53,330 nucleotides of DNA from NCBI GenBank assembly GCA_947472995.1, contig CANJBO010000011.1, positions 1-53,330 of the forward strand, in the 5' to 3' direction. Source of the DNA: Chloroflexota bacterium (GTDB lineage: Bacteria; Chloroflexota; Dehalococcoidia; UBA2979). Positions 1-10,222 of this stretch are shown piece by piece (within the stretch, counting starts at the first letter, position 1; each line of letters begins with the position of its first letter). The notes beneath the pieces were generated by a model that was not told the DNA's origin, ran no database searches, and saw only the letters and a program-made list of their open reading frames with translations. A program made the translations under genes and the position numbers.

Positions 1-2
1 AC

Positions 3-857
3 GCGCCCGAGGCCACCGCCGACGCCGAGGAGACGCCCGCCGCCGCGCCGCGCACGCGCGCCCCGCGCGCGCCCCGCACCCGCCGTCCCGCCGCCGTTGC
101 CGCCGAGGCGCCCGAGGCGCTGGACGAGCAGCTGGAGGCCGCCGACCTGTTCAACGCCTCGCCGAACGCCGACCTCGTCGCCGCGCCGGAGGCGCCGGTC
201 ATGCCGCGCGAGATGCCGGCAATGCCGGCCGTCGAGCCGGTGAGCGGCGACCCCTCCTCGATCGCCGGTGAGGTCGGCCGGCTGCGCGCGCTCGTGGAGC
301 AGCAGCGCATGGTCCTCGCGGAGCTGCGCGCCGGGATGCTGACGCTCGGCCAGCAGGTCGATCGCGGCGGCTACCGCCCGCGCCTCGGCGTGTTCATCGA
401 CGTACCAAACCTCATGTACGGCGTGGAGGGCGGCCGCCCGGTGCACATGGGCCGCCTGCTCAACATGCTGCGCGAGGGGCGCCAGCTGGTGCGCGCGACC
501 GCCTACTCGCCGATCTCGGACGACCCGCGCGAGCCGATCGAGCAGCAGAAGTTCGTCTCGCCGTTCGTGCCGTACGACTACCGCATCGTCACGAAGTCGC
601 TCAAGCGCTTCGCCGATGGCTCGATCAAGGGCAACTTCGACGTCGAAATGGCGATCGACATGGTGTCGATGGCCGGCCGCGTCGATGTGATCGCGATCGT
701 CTCCGGCGACGCCGACTTCGCCCGTGCCGTCGAGGCGGTCCAGAACCAGGGCGTGCGCGTGGAGGTCGTCGCGTTCGCCGGCAGCACCTCGCTGGAGATG
801 CGCGCGCTCGCGGACCACTACCTCGAGCTCGGGACGGTCGCCGACCGCATCACCTAG
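3..857 (+). CDS. NYN-domain (LabA/DUF88-like) protein, 5' end outside window
   Basis: The reading frame is open from the left edge (codon phase starts at base 3), so the first ATG at 201 is probably internal. The first 65 or so visible residues are Ala/Pro/Arg/Glu-rich low complexity and look like a disordered tail. The remainder is a NYN domain, a PIN-like nuclease fold. Its acidic motifs are visible: FIDVPNL, then KGNFDVEMAIDM, then VSGDADF. These Asp residues are the expected metal ligands, so RNase activity is plausible but not shown. Related proteins are called LabA-like or DUF88. A strong hairpin terminator follows the stop. Confidence 0.85.
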   Translation, partial: APEATADAEETPAAAPRTRAPRAPRTRRPAAVAAEAPEALDEQLEAADLFNASPNADLVAAPEAPVMPREMPAMPAVEPVSGDPSSIAGEVGRLRALVEQQRMVLAELRAGMLTLGQQVDRGGYRPRLGVFIDVPNLMYGVEGGRPVHMGRLLNMLREGRQLVRATAYSPISDDPREPIEQQKFVSPFVPYDYRIVTKSLKRFADGSIKGNFDVEMAIDMVSMAGRVDVIAIVSGDADFARAVEAVQNQGVRVEVVAFAGSTSLEMRALADHYLELGTVADRIT

Positions 858-880
858 CCCGCACCGGGTCGCGTGAACGC

Positions 881-910
881 ACAGGGCCGCGCATCACTGC
901 GCGGCCCTGT
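881..910. terminator. Bidirectional hairpin terminator
   Basis: A perfect 12-bp inverted repeat (ACAGGGCCGCGC / GCGCGGCCCTGT) with a 6-nt loop lies between the convergent NYN gene and the end of the pyr operon. The core CAGGGCCGC...GCGGCCCTG recurs in the terminator at 49222-49247. The U-tract is weak (TTGCTTGT). Confidence 0.8.
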
Positions 911-938
911 TGCTTGTGCGAGGACAGTGCGATCGCGC

Positions 939-1220
939 CTAGTTGTCGCTCTTCGGGCGGTGGTCATCGCGAGTCTCCGCGGGCTCGTCGAACCACGCGG
1001 GGCGTGCCGCCGATCCTCGAGCGCGCCCGGTGCTGCTGCGCGGGCCGCTGGCGAGCGCGTCGCCGCTGACGATCGCCGCGAGGAACGCGCCCCCGGCGAT
1101 GCCCGCCCCGATCGCGAACAGCCAGCCGAGGATGCGCGGCTCCGTGTCGAGCATCGACCCGACGAAGATGCCGGCGACGAGGCCGAGCGTGACCAGCACG
1201 TAGTGGAGCGGGATCGGCAC
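939..1220 (-). CDS. Small two-helix membrane protein at the end of the pyr operon
   Basis: This 93-aa protein has a GTG start. Two hydrophobic segments, about residues 6-22 and 30-52, are followed by a polar Arg/Ser/Asp-rich tail that ends in Lys-Ser-Asp-Asn. The tail sequence is unremarkable and I do not recognise a family. It lies 33 nt downstream of pyrK on the same strand and is the last gene before the terminator at 881-910, so it is probably co-transcribed with the pyrimidine genes. A role in membrane association of a pathway enzyme would be speculation. Confidence 0.65.
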   Translation of the reverse strand: MPIPLHYVLVTLGLVAGIFVGSMLDTEPRILGWLFAIGAGIAGGAFLAAIVSGDALASGPRSSTGRARGSAARPAWFDEPAETRDDHRPKSDN

Positions 1221-1253
1221 GCGCGCGGCTCCCTTCGCCTGCCTCGGACAGGC

Positions 1254-2030
1254 CTATTCGAAGATATCGCGCAGGTCGAACATCGGCCCCTCGTGGCAGA
1301 CGAGCTTCGTGCCGCCGCGTCGCGGGAACACGGCGCAGGAGTAGCAGATGCCCATGCCGCAGGCCATGCGGCCCTCCCAGAGCCCCTGGACGGGCTTGCG
1401 CAGCGTGGAGTCGCGCAGCACGTTGTAGAGCGCCTCGAACATCGGCTCCGGGCCGCACGTGAACGCCTGGTCGCACCAGGGCAGCAGCCGTGCGAAGGGC
1501 GCCGTGACGCGCCCCTGCTCGCCGAGCGCGCCGTCCTCGGTCGTGACGATCAGCTCGACGTCGGGGTGCAGCAACTCCGCCGGAAAGATCTGCGCGGGCG
1601 TGCGGCCACCGAGGATCATCGTCACCTCGCGGCCCTGCGCGACCAGCTCGTCCGCGAGCCAGACGAGGGGCGCCGAGCCGACGCCGCCGCCGACGAGCAG
1701 CATGTGCTCGACGCGCTCGCGGGGCTCGTAGCCGCGGCCCAGCGGGCCGACCATGCGCACCTCGTCGCCCGCGCGGAGGCGCGAGAACCAGTCCGTGCCG
1801 CGCCCGACGACGTCGAACAGCAGCGCGAACTCGTGGCCACGCCCGGTGGTGCGGACGCGGTGGATCGACAGCGCGCGGCCGAGGAGCGGGTCGCTGCCGG
1901 CCCCGGCATACGCCATGACGAACTGGCCCGGCGTGGCGGTCACGAGCTCCGGCGGCGAGACGAACCACAGCAGGTGCGTGTCGCCGTACAGGCGCACGCT
2001 GTCCGTGACCTCGGCGTGGAACGATCTCAC
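1254..2030 (-). CDS. pyrK: Dihydroorotate dehydrogenase B, electron-transfer subunit
   Basis: PyrK carries FAD and a [2Fe-2S] cluster and passes electrons from PyrD type 1B to NAD+. The 258-aa product has the ferredoxin-reductase-like order: an N-terminal FAD-binding barrel (LGRALSIHRV), an NAD-binding motif (LLVGGGVGSAPL), CGPEPMF, and a C-terminal cluster with four Cys (ACGMGICYSC plus a later Cys before HEGPMF). The GTG start at 2030 overlaps the stop of the HAD gene (GTGA); longer upstream starts would run deep into that gene. No pyrD lies next to it in this window. Confidence 0.92.
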   Translation of the reverse strand: MRSFHAEVTDSVRLYGDTHLLWFVSPPELVTATPGQFVMAYAGAGSDPLLGRALSIHRVRTTGRGHEFALLFDVVGRGTDWFSRLRAGDEVRMVGPLGRGYEPRERVEHMLLVGGGVGSAPLVWLADELVAQGREVTMILGGRTPAQIFPAELLHPDVELIVTTEDGALGEQGRVTAPFARLLPWCDQAFTCGPEPMFEALYNVLRDSTLRKPVQGLWEGRMACGMGICYSCAVFPRRGGTKLVCHEGPMFDLRDIFE

Positions 2031-2716
2031 GAGGCGGCCTCGCTTCCGCGCGTGGCGCTCAGCAGCACGTCGCCCACCTCGCGCAGCATGTGGACCAGGT
2101 GCGTCGCACCCTCGGCGCGCAGGAAGTCGGCGTCGCGGTGCGCGTCCAACGCGATGACGTGGCGGATGCCCGCGGCACGCGCGCACTGCACGTCGAACTC
2201 GGTGTCGCCGACGAACGCCGCGCGCTCCGGCGCGATGCCGAGGACGCCGAGCGCGTGCCACGCGGCCTCGGGCGCGGGCTTCGCGGCAGCGCCGGGCGTG
2301 TCACGGCCGACGACCACGTCGAAGCGGTCCGTCCAGCCCACGGCGCTCAGCACGTCGCGCGCGCTGGACTCGACCTTGTTCGTGACGACCCCGAGCGCGA
2401 TGCCCGCGGCTGCGAGCCGATCGAGGAGCGCGGTCGCACCCTCGCGCTCCGGCGTGCGCGCGACGTACTCGGCGGTGTAGAGCGCGAGGTAGTCGTCCTG
2501 GATACGGATGGCTTGCTCCGCCGGCGCGCCGAACTGCTGAGCGACGACCTCCATCGGCGGGCCGATCATCGGGACCACCTGCTCGGCGGTCGCATCGAAG
2601 CCGTGTCGCCGCAGCACGACTGCCATCGCCTCGGCGATCGTCGCGAGCGAATCGACCAGCGTGCCGTCGAGGTCGAACAGCACCGCGTCCACGGATCGCT
2701 CGGGCGCGTCGCTCAC
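2027..2716 (-). CDS. HAD-superfamily phosphatase (phosphoglycolate-phosphatase-like)
   Basis: This is a 229-aa HAD hydrolase. Motif I is [10 protein letters not shown] with nucleophile and acid/base Asp near residues 13 and 15. Motif II is VVTNK, the motif III Lys is in AAKPAPEA, and motif IV is FVGDTEFD. The cap-domain position between motifs I and II matches the Gph/PpaX type. The GTG start at 2716 overlaps the carB stop by 4 nt, and its own stop overlaps the pyrK start by 4 nt. It is therefore tightly embedded in the pyrimidine operon. The substrate is unknown; a nucleotide or pyrophosphate substrate is suggested only by context. Confidence 0.85.
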   Translation of the reverse strand: MSDAPERSVDAVLFDLDGTLVDSLATIAEAMAVVLRRHGFDATAEQVVPMIGPPMEVVAQQFGAPAEQAIRIQDDYLALYTAEYVARTPEREGATALLDRLAAAGIALGVVTNKVESSARDVLSAVGWTDRFDVVVGRDTPGAAAKPAPEAAWHALGVLGIAPERAAFVGDTEFDVQCARAAGIRHVIALDAHRDADFLRAEGATHLVHMLREVGDVLLSATRGSEAAS

Positions 2717-5700
2717 GAGACGACCCCGTCGCGGTACTCGACCAGCGGGCGGACCTCGTACGAGTCCGGGGCGGCGAGCGCCTCGATCGCCGCGCGCGCG
2801 GTGTCGAGCGAGGTGAAGCAGGGGATTCGCATCTCGGTCGCGTTGCGGCGGATGTGGAAGCCGTCGCGGCGCACCTCGGCGCGGCCGCCCTCGATCGTGT
2901 TGATCACGGCGCCGACGGTACCGTCGCGGATCACGTCGACGACGTTCGGGTGGCCCTCGAGGATCTTCGTCACCTCGGTGACCGCGATGCCGAGCGCGCG
3001 GATCTGTGCGGCGGTGCCCTCGGTCGCGTACAGCGGGCAGCCCGCCGCGTGCAGCAGGTGGATCAGCGGGGCCGCCTCGTCCTTCGTCTGGCGCGAGAGC
3101 GACAGCAGGAACGGCGTGCCGGGACGCACCGCGAGGTCGCTCGCGATCATCGCCTTGCGCACGGCGGCGTCGAAGGTGTGGTCGATGCCCATCACCTCGC
3201 CCGTGGACTTCATCTCCGGGCCGAGGAACGTGTCCACGCCGATCAGCTTGGCCATCGAGAACACCGGCGCCTTCACCGCGACGAGGTCGCGCTCGGGCCA
3301 TAGCCCGCCCGCGTAGCCCTGCTCCTCAAGGGTGCGGCCGAGCATGATGTTCACCGCGAGCTGCACCATCGGCACGCCCGTCACCTTCGAGAGGAACGGG
3401 ACGGTCCTCGAGGAGCGCGGGTTCACCTCGATCACGAAGACGCCGGGGCCGTCGGGCTGCGCGCTGGGCGCGATCACGAACTGCACGTTCATCAGCCCGC
3501 GCACGCCGAGCGCGAACGCCATCCGCGTCGTGTAGTCGATGATCGCCGCGCGCTGGTCCTCGGTGAGCCGTTGCGGCGGGTACACGGCCATCGAGTCGCC
3601 CGAGTGCACGCCCGCGCGCTCGATGTGCTCCATGATGCCGGGGATGAGCACGCGCTCGCCGTCGCAGATCGCGTCTACCTCGACCTCGGGGCCGTCGAGG
3701 TACTTGTCGATGAGCACCGCGCCGGTGTTCTCCGCGAGCGCCGCGCCGAAGTAGCGCTCCAGCTCGCTCGGGTCCTGCACGACTTCCATTGCACGCCCGC
3801 CGAGCACGTACGAGGGACGCACGAGCACGGGGTACCGAATCGCGGCGGCCGTCGTGAGCGCGTCCGCGAGCGTGCGCACGGCGGCGCCCGGCGGCTGCGG
3901 GATGTCGAGGCCGGACAGCATCGCCTCGAAGCGTCCGCGGTCCTCGGCGAGGTCGATGGTGTCGGCGGAGGAGCCGGCGATCGGCAGCCCGGCCGAGTGC
4001 AGCGGGCGCGCGATGTTCACCGCGGTCTGCCCGCCGAACTGCACGATGGTGGGGGGTGCCTCGCCGCCGCCGGCCTCGTTCTCCAGCAGGTCGCGCACGG
4101 ACTCCTCGTCCAGCGGCTCGAAGTAGAGGCGGTCCGAGGTGTCGAAGTCCGTGGACGCCGTCTCCGGGTTGGAGTTCGCGAGGATTGCGCCGACGCCGGC
4201 CTCCTGCAGCGCGCGCGCCGCGCGCACCGAGCAGTAGTCGAACTCGATGCCCTGTCCGATGCGGATCGGACCGGAGCCGATGACCAGCATGCTCCGCTCA
4301 CCGGTCGGCAGCGCCTCGTTCTCGTCCTCGTAGGTCGAGTAGAAGTAGGGCGTGACGGCGTCGAACTCGGCGGCGCAGGTGTCGACCATCTTGTACGCGG
4401 GGCGGATGTCCCACTCGTCGCGCAGCGCGCGCACCTGGTCCGGCAGCCGGTCGGCCAGCGTGCCGATGTCGCGGTCGCTGAACCCGATGCGCTTCGACTC
4501 GCGCAGCAGCGTCGGCGTCAGCTCCTCCGCGAGCAGGCGGCGCTCCATCGCGACGATGCGCGCGAGGCGTTCGAGGAACCACGGGTCGACGCCGCAGTCA
4601 CGCGCGATCTCCAGCGGCGTGCGGCCTCGACGGAGCGATGCGATCAGCGCCCAGATGCGCTCGTCGGTCGCGTGCAGCGGCGGGCGGTCGTCCCAGTCGG
4701 GGTGCTCCCAGAGGATGCTGCGCTGACCGACCTCGAGCGAGCGGATCGCCTTCTGGAGCGCGCCCTCGAAGGTGCGGTCGATCGCCATCACCTCCCCCGT
4801 CGCCTTCATCTGCGTGCCCAGCGTGCGGTCGCCCGCACCGAACTTGTCGAACGGCCAGCGCGGGATCTTCACCACGGCATAGTCGAGCGCGGGCTCGAAC
4901 GCGGCGGTGGTGCGCTCGGTGACGGAGTTCTGGATCTCGTGCAGCGACTTGCCGATCGCGATCTTCGCGGCGACGCGCGCGATCGGGTAGCCGGTCGCCT
5001 TCGACGCCAGCGCCGAGGATCGCGACACGCGCGGATTCACCTCGATCACGTGGTACGGCAGCGCGTCGGCGTCGGCAGCGTGTTCCCACGCCACCACGTC
5101 CGGTCGAGGCGCCAGCGCGAACTGCACGTTGCAGCCACCCTCGATGCCCAGCGCGCGGATGATCTTCAGCGCGCTGTTGCGCAGCATCTGGTGCTCGCGG
5201 TCGGAGAGCGTCTGCGACGGCGCGACGACGATGGAGTCACCGGTGTGGACGCCCATCGGGTCCAGGTTCTCCATGTTGCAGATGATGATGCAGGTGTCGT
5301 TCGCGTCCCGCATCACCTCGTACTCCAGCTCCTTCCAGCCGAGCAGCGACTGCTCGACGAGGATCTGGTGGATCGGCGAGGCCGCGAGGCCGCCCGTCGC
5401 AATGCTCTGGAACTCCTCGTACGTGTACGCGATGCCGCCGCCCGTGCCGCCGAGCGTGTACGCCGGGCGAATGACCGCCGGCAGCCCGATCTCGTCGAGG
5501 GCGGCGCGGGCGTCCTCGAACGTCTCGACGATCGCGCTCTTCGGGGTGGGCTCGCCGATCTCGGTGAGGAGATCGCGGAACATCTGGCGGTCCTCGGCGA
5601 GCTTGATGGTGCGGATCGTCGATCCGAGCATCCGCACGTTGTACTTGTCGAGGATGCCCGCCTCGGCCAGCTCCATCGCGAGGTTGAGGCCGGTCTGCCC

Positions 5701-5991
5701 GCCGAGCGTCGGCAGCAGGGCGTCGGGCCGCTCGCGCGCGATGATGCGCTCGACGACCTCGACGGTCAGGGGCTCGATGTAGGTGACGTCGGCGACGCCC
5801 TCGTCGGTCATGATCGTCGCGGGGTTCGAGTTGACGAGGATCGAGCGGATGCCCTCCTCGCGCATGGCGCGGCACGCCTGCGTGCCGGCGTAGTCGAACT
5901 CCGCCGCCTGCCCGATCACGATTGGGCCGCTGCCGATGATCAGCACGGAGCGCGGCGGTGCCGGTCGCGCCGCCGTCTCCCCGGTCGTCAT
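2713..5991 (-). CDS. carB: Carbamoyl-phosphate synthase, large subunit
   Basis: CarB makes carbamoyl phosphate from bicarbonate, ATP and the ammonia delivered by CarA. The 1092-aa product is full length for the family. Two homologous halves each contain an ATP-grasp domain: the N-half begins near [13 protein letters not shown] with a Gly-rich loop [12 protein letters not shown], and the C-half begins near [12 protein letters not shown] with [14 protein letters not shown]-terminal MGS-like allosteric domain contains [17 protein letters not shown]. No interruption is visible. It starts with ATG 32 nt after the 2H-like gene and ends in a GTGA overlap with the HAD gene. Confidence 0.97.
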   Translation of the reverse strand: MTTGETAARPAPPRSVLIIGSGPIVIGQAAEFDYAGTQACRAMREEGIRSILVNSNPATIMTDEGVADVTYIEPLTVEVVERIIARERPDALLPTLGGQTGLNLAMELAEAGILDKYNVRMLGSTIRTIKLAEDRQMFRDLLTEIGEPTPKSAIVETFEDARAALDEIGLPAVIRPAYTLGGTGGGIAYTYEEFQSIATGGLAASPIHQILVEQSLLGWKELEYEVMRDANDTCIIICNMENLDPMGVHTGDSIVVAPSQTLSDREHQMLRNSALKIIRALGIEGGCNVQFALAPRPDVVAWEHAADADALPYHVIEVNPRVSRSSALASKATGYPIARVAAKIAIGKSLHEIQNSVTERTTAAFEPALDYAVVKIPRWPFDKFGAGDRTLGTQMKATGEVMAIDRTFEGALQKAIRSLEVGQRSILWEHPDWDDRPPLHATDERIWALIASLRRGRTPLEIARDCGVDPWFLERLARIVAMERRLLAEELTPTLLRESKRIGFSDRDIGTLADRLPDQVRALRDEWDIRPAYKMVDTCAAEFDAVTPYFYSTYEDENEALPTGERSMLVIGSGPIRIGQGIEFDYCSVRAARALQEAGVGAILANSNPETASTDFDTSDRLYFEPLDEESVRDLLENEAGGGEAPPTIVQFGGQTAVNIARPLHSAGLPIAGSSADTIDLAEDRGRFEAMLSGLDIPQPPGAAVRTLADALTTAAAIRYPVLVRPSYVLGGRAMEVVQDPSELERYFGAALAENTGAVLIDKYLDGPEVEVDAICDGERVLIPGIMEHIERAGVHSGDSMAVYPPQRLTEDQRAAIIDYTTRMAFALGVRGLMNVQFVIAPSAQPDGPGVFVIEVNPRSSRTVPFLSKVTGVPMVQLAVNIMLGRTLEEQGYAGGLWPERDLVAVKAPVFSMAKLIGVDTFLGPEMKSTGEVMGIDHTFDAAVRKAMIASDLAVRPGTPFLLSLSRQTKDEAAPLIHLLHAAGCPLYATEGTAAQIRALGIAVTEVTKILEGHPNVVDVIRDGTVGAVINTIEGGRAEVRRDGFHIRRNATEMRIPCFTSLDTARAAIEALAAPDSYEVRPLVEYRDGVVS

Positions 5992-6023
5992 CGGGGCCTG
6001 CTGGTCCGTGGGGTCGAGGGTCG

Positions 6024-6692
6024 TCAGGAGCGGGCTCCCGCCCGCTGCGAGTCGGCGATCGGGATCTCGATGAAGATGTCGAGGAACGCGTAGTGCGCCT
6101 GCGGCTGCATCACCGCGCGGCCGAGCATCAGCTTCTGCACGCGCACCTCGCCGAGGTCGAGCGAGCGGTACGGGTCGATCGCCTGCACCACCTCGCCCTC
6201 GCTCGCGTTGGCGTCGAGGTAGGCGATGTCGATCGTCGGCTCGTACGGGTCGCCGTCAGGCGTCAGCTGCGCCTTCAGCACGTCGTCCGCGCGCTGCAGC
6301 CCGAACGCCGCCTCCTTGCGCGCCTCGCGGAACAGCCCGCCGTCCTCGACGCGCAGCACGACGCGCCCGTCATCGGTCAGGTCGAGGCCGCCGAGACGCA
6401 CGGTGCGCGATTCCACGCGTCGCAGGCGCGGCGCGGCCTTGCCGTGGAACGTCTCGACATCGAGCCAGCTCAGGTCAAGCGCGCTGACGAAGCCGAGCAG
6501 CATCCACGTCGTGCGCATCCAGTCGAGCGGGAGCACCTCGACGCCGCGCAGGGCGCCGAGCTCGGCGAACAGCGGCTCGAGGGGGGCGAACGCGGCGGCG
6601 TGGTCGCGGCCGAAGGGGTACATGAACTCGACCGAGGGCTTCCAGTTGAGCGAGCGCTCCGCCCACGCGTCCCAGTGTCCGATGGCTGGCAT
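6024..6692 (-). CDS. Degenerate 2H-phosphoesterase-like protein in the pyr operon
   Basis: This 222-aa protein has an ATG start and a Shine-Dalgarno sequence formed by the carA stop itself (TAAGGAG). It begins [14 protein letters not shown], and two segments resemble the 2H (2'-5' RNA ligase/LigT) fold. In [13 protein letters not shown] the expected His-x-Thr is replaced by Arg-Thr-Thr. In [11 protein letters not shown] the expected Pro-His-x-Ser/Thr is replaced by Pro-Thr-Ile-Asp. Both catalytic His are thus missing, so it is probably not a phosphodiesterase. The fold assignment is my inference from motif spacing. It sits between carA and carB, usually adjacent genes, so a regulatory or binding role is possible. 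Confidence 0.6.
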   Translation of the reverse strand: MPAIGHWDAWAERSLNWKPSVEFMYPFGRDHAAAFAPLEPLFAELGALRGVEVLPLDWMRTTWMLLGFVSALDLSWLDVETFHGKAAPRLRRVESRTVRLGGLDLTDDGRVVLRVEDGGLFREARKEAAFGLQRADDVLKAQLTPDGDPYEPTIDIAYLDANASEGEVVQAIDPYRSLDLGEVRVQKLMLGRAVMQPQAHYAFLDIFIEIPIADSQRAGARS

Positions 6693-6702
6693 GACTGTCT
6701 CC

Positions 6703-7854
6703 TTACCGTCGCCCGGTCGACGCGGGTGCGCGCACGTTCGCGAGGAACCGGTCGAACAGGAACTCGGTGTCGTTCGGGCCGGGCGAGGCTTCCGAGTGGT
6801 ACTGGATCGTGAACACGGGCTCCGTCGCGTGCACCAGGCCCTCGACGGTGCCGTCGTTCAGGTGCAGCTGGCTGACGCGCGCGTCGGCGTCGAGGTGGTC
6901 GCCGTCGACGGCGAAGCCGTGGTTCTGCGACGTGATGTAGACGCGCCCACTCGCCTCGTCGCGCACGGGGTGGTTCGCGCCGCGGTGCCCGAACTTCAGC
7001 TTGTACGTCGAGGCGCCAAACACGCGCCCGATCACCTGGTGCCCGAGGCAGATGCCCATGATCGGCGTGCGCCCGATCAGCCCGCGTGCCGTGCCGACGA
7101 CGTGGTCGAGGAGCATCGGGTCACCGGGGCCGGGCGAGATCAGCACGCCGTCGGGCTTCATCGACAGGATCGTCTCGGCGTCGGTGGTGTGCGGGACGGC
7201 GGTGATCTCGCAGCCGCGCTCGCGCAGCAGGCGCATGATGTTGCGCTTCACACCGAGGTCCAGCACGATGACGTGCGGCGCGGGCGCTCCGCCCGGCGAG
7301 GCGCCGAGCGCCGTCGCGACGTCCTCGAACTCGTACGAGGCGTGCGTCGAGACCTCGCTCACGTAGTCGAGCCCGGCGTAGTCCGGCTCGTTGCGAAGGC
7401 GTGCCAGCGCCTGCTCCGGCGTCTCGTCGCGCGTGATCGTGCCCATGACGACGCCGCGCGAGCGCAGGTGCCGCGTGATCGCGCGCGTGTCCACCTCGGC
7501 GATGCCGGGGATGCCGCGACGCTCGAGGAATGCGCTGAGCGTGTCGGTGGACTGCCAGTGCGACGGGAGATCGGTCATCTCGCGCACCACGAAGCCGCGC
7601 ACCTGGAGCTCGCCGCTCTCGTTCATGAGCGCGTTCGTGCCGTAGTTGCCCTGGATCGGGTACGTCATCGTCAGGATCTGGCCGCGGTACGACGGGTCGG
7701 TCAGCGCCTCCTGGTACCCCATCATCGAGGTGTTGAAGACGACCTCGCCGGTGGTGTGACCGGGCGCGCCCACGCCGACGCCCTCGAAGACGCGGCCGTC
7801 GGCCAGCACGAGCCAGGCGGGCGGGCGTGCGGATGCGCTGGAGGACTGGGTCAC
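6703..7854 (-). CDS. carA: Carbamoyl-phosphate synthase, small (glutaminase) subunit
   Basis: CarA hydrolyses glutamine and feeds ammonia to CarB. The 383-aa product has the N-terminal CPSase small-chain domain (LADGRVFEG, GYQEALTDPSYRGQI) and a C-terminal class I glutamine amidotransferase. The nucleophile Cys is in GICLGHQVIG and the His/Glu pair in YHSEASPGP. The GTG start at 7854 overlaps the pyrC stop (GTGA), which sets the start; longer frames extend into pyrC. Confidence 0.96.
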   Translation of the reverse strand: MTQSSSASARPPAWLVLADGRVFEGVGVGAPGHTTGEVVFNTSMMGYQEALTDPSYRGQILTMTYPIQGNYGTNALMNESGELQVRGFVVREMTDLPSHWQSTDTLSAFLERRGIPGIAEVDTRAITRHLRSRGVVMGTITRDETPEQALARLRNEPDYAGLDYVSEVSTHASYEFEDVATALGASPGGAPAPHVIVLDLGVKRNIMRLLRERGCEITAVPHTTDAETILSMKPDGVLISPGPGDPMLLDHVVGTARGLIGRTPIMGICLGHQVIGRVFGASTYKLKFGHRGANHPVRDEASGRVYITSQNHGFAVDGDHLDADARVSQLHLNDGTVEGLVHATEPVFTIQYHSEASPGPNDTEFLFDRFLANVRAPASTGRR

Positions 7855-9194
7855 AGGGCGACCACCCGATCCGTTTCGTGTACGAGGCGTCCGCCGAAGA
7901 TCGTCGCTACCACGCGTCCGCGCAACTCCCGCCCGCCGAGGGGCGTGTTGTGCCCCTTCGAGGCGAACGTGCTCGGGTCGACGGTCCATGCGGCGTTCGG
8001 GTCGAGCAGCACCACGTCGCCGAGCGCGCCCGGGGCGAGCGTCCCGATGCCCTCCAGCCCCGGCCGGGCGTCGAGGCCCCACGCGCGGGCCGGGCCGATC
8101 GTGAGCCGCTCGATCAGCGTCGGCAGCGACAGCGTGCCGTCGTGGACGAGCTTCATGCACAGCCCGAACGAGGTCTCGAGCATCGTCAGCCCCGGCGAGG
8201 CGAGGTCGAACTCGATCTCCTTGTCGCCCACGGAGTGCGGGGCGTGGTCGGTCGCGATGCAGTCGATCACGCCGTCGCGCAGCGCGATGCCCAGCGCGAG
8301 GAGGTCGGTCTCCTCGCGGAGCGGGGGGTTCACCTTCGCGTTCGTGATGTAGCGGGCGCTCTTGAAGTCCTCGGCGAAGGCGACCTCCTCGTGCGTCAGC
8401 GTCAGGTGGTGGGGCGTGACCTCGGCGGTGACGCGGGCGCCGCGCGCGCGGGCAGCTGCGATCAGCGCGACCGAGCCGGCCGTGGAGACGTGGCAGATGT
8501 GCAGGTGCGCGCCGGCCAGCTCCGCGAGCGCGATGTCGCGCGCGACGAAGGTCTCCTCGGCGCTGGCCGGGCGGCCCCGCAGGCCGAGGCGCGTCGCGAC
8601 CCAGCCCTCGTGCATGTGCCCGCCGGCGACGAGCGAGGGGTCCTCGCAGTGCTGCGCGATCGGCAGCCCGAACCGCGTCGAGTACTCCAGGGCGTGGCGC
8701 ATCAGGCTGGGGTCCGCCACCGCGTCCCCGTCGTCCGACAGCGCGACGACGCCGGAGGCCACCAGCTCACCGGCGGGCGACAGCTCCTTGCCGGCGCGGC
8801 CGCGCGTGATCGTCCCGATCGGGAGCACGCGTACGATGGCGCTGTTCTCCGCCTCGCGCAGCACGGATTCGACGGCCGCGCGGCTGTCGAGGGGCGGCTG
8901 CGTGTTGGGCATCGCGCACACCGTGGTGTAGCCGCCGCGCGCCGCCGCGAGCGTGCCCGTGGCGATCGTCTCCTTGTGCTCGAAGCCCGGCTCGCGCAGG
9001 TGCGTGTGCAGGTCGATGAAGCCCGGCGCGACGATCAGGCCGGTCGCGTCGATGCGCTCCGCCTCGACGACCATCGAGCCCTCGTCGGGGCCGACGCGCG
9101 CGATGCGGCCGTCGACGATCACGACGTCGGCGATGCCGTCGCGGCCGAGCGCGGGGTCGATGACCCGCCCGTTGTGGATCGCCAGCGTGCTCAA
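7851..9194 (-). CDS. pyrC: Dihydroorotase
   Basis: PyrC cyclises N-carbamoyl-aspartate to dihydroorotate. The 447-aa protein is of the long class (type I, about 430 aa) rather than the short E. coli class. The metal-binding motif DLHTHLREPG lies near residue 60, further His are in CHVSTAGS, and the catalytic Asp is in ATDHAPHS. The start is TTG at 9194, chosen because TTGA overlaps the pyrB stop and the sequence LAIHNGRVIDP matches family N-termini. Confidence 0.95.
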   Translation of the reverse strand: MSTLAIHNGRVIDPALGRDGIADVVIVDGRIARVGPDEGSMVVEAERIDATGLIVAPGFIDLHTHLREPGFEHKETIATGTLAAARGGYTTVCAMPNTQPPLDSRAAVESVLREAENSAIVRVLPIGTITRGRAGKELSPAGELVASGVVALSDDGDAVADPSLMRHALEYSTRFGLPIAQHCEDPSLVAGGHMHEGWVATRLGLRGRPASAEETFVARDIALAELAGAHLHICHVSTAGSVALIAAARARGARVTAEVTPHHLTLTHEEVAFAEDFKSARYITNAKVNPPLREETDLLALGIALRDGVIDCIATDHAPHSVGDKEIEFDLASPGLTMLETSFGLCMKLVHDGTLSLPTLIERLTIGPARAWGLDARPGLEGIGTLAPGALGDVVLLDPNAAWTVDPSTFASKGHNTPLGGRELRGRVVATIFGGRLVHETDRVVAL

Positions 9195-10222
9195 GAGCGT
9201 GCCTCTCCACCGGGCGCCTCGGTGCGCCCGGACAGCAGGTAGAGGAGCGCCATCCGCACGGCGACGCCGTTCGTGACCTGCTCCTCGATGATCGAATTGC
9301 GGCCCGAGGCGACCGTGCTCGCGATCTCGACGCCTTCGTTCTTTGGGCCGGGGTGCATCAGCAGGTGGTTCGGCTTCGCGCGCTTCAGGCGCTCCTGCGT
9401 GACCTGGTACAGCTGGGAGTACTCGTGCAGCGACGGCAGCAGGCCGTTGTCCTGCCGCTCGCTCTGGAGGCGAAGCGCCATGACCACGTCGGCGCCCTCG
9501 AGTGCGCGGTCGATGTCCGTCTCCACGGTGACGGGCGGCATCGCCGACTCGGCATGCGCGGGGCGGTCGCCGGGGCGGAGCCCTCGAGGCAGCAGGGTGG
9601 GCGGGCCGCAGACCACGACGTCGGCCCCCATCGCCGCGAGGCCCCACATGTCGGAGCGGGCGACGCGCGAGTGGGCGATGTCGCCCACCATGACCACGCG
9701 CTTGCCGCGCAGGTCGCCGACGCGCGAGCGCATCGTGTAGAGGTCGAGCAGTGCCTGGGTCGGGTGGGCGTGCGAGCCGTCGCCGGCGTTGATGATCGAG
9801 GCGTCGGTGTGCTCGGCGGCGAGGTACGGCGCGCCGGACATGGAGTGGCGCATCACAATCGCGTCGGTGCGCATCGCGCGCAGCGTACGCACGGTGTCGA
9901 TGAGCGACTCGCCCTTCGTCACCGACGACGTGCTCGCCGTCACGGACAGCACGTCCGCGCCGAGCACCTTGCCCGCCAGCTCGAACGAGGCGCGCGTCCT
10001 CGTCGAGGCTTCGAAGAACAAGTTGACGATGGTGTAGCCGCGCAGCGCCGGGACGCGCGCGATGCGCCGGTCCAGCACCTCGCGCATGCGGTCTGCGAGC
10101 GACAGCACGGTCTCGATCTCCGCGACCGAGAAGTCGTCGAGGTCGAGGATGTGCTCGTGGTGCCACTCCACGCTGACGGGCGCGGGCTGGCTGGTGACGG
10201 GGCGGGTGAGCTCGGTGGTCAC
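9191..10222 (-). CDS. pyrB: Aspartate carbamoyltransferase, catalytic subunit
   Basis: PyrB condenses carbamoyl phosphate with aspartate. The 343-aa product is slightly longer than usual because of an N-terminal extension of about 20 residues. The carbamoyl-phosphate loop [13 protein letters not shown], the SVTKGES loop, the HPTQALLDL motif and the C-terminal [10 protein letters not shown] motif (the family has HPGPxNRG) are present. The GTG start overlaps the pyrR stop (GTGA). There is no pyrI nearby, as expected for this operon type. Confidence 0.96.
   Translation of the reverse strand: MTTELTRPVTSQPAPVSVEWHHEHILDLDDFSVAEIETVLSLADRMREVLDRRIARVPALRGYTIVNLFFEASTRTRASFELAGKVLGADVLSVTASTSSVTKGESLIDTVRTLRAMRTDAIVMRHSMSGAPYLAAEHTDASIINAGDGSHAHPTQALLDLYTMRSRVGDLRGKRVVMVGDIAHSRVARSDMWGLAAMGADVVVCGPPTLLPRGLRPGDRPAHAESAMPPVTVETDIDRALEGADVVMALRLQSERQDNGLLPSLHEYSQLYQVTQERLKRAKPNHLLMHPGPKNEGVEIASTVASGRNSIIEEQVTNGVAVRMALLYLLSGRTEAPGGEARS

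Noticed and set aside
3571-6093. An 840-codon open frame on the plus strand opposite carB
   Set aside because: It is antisense to an intact, well-conserved carB, has Arg/Val/Asp-rich shadow composition and no ribosome site; long antisense frames are common in high-GC genes.
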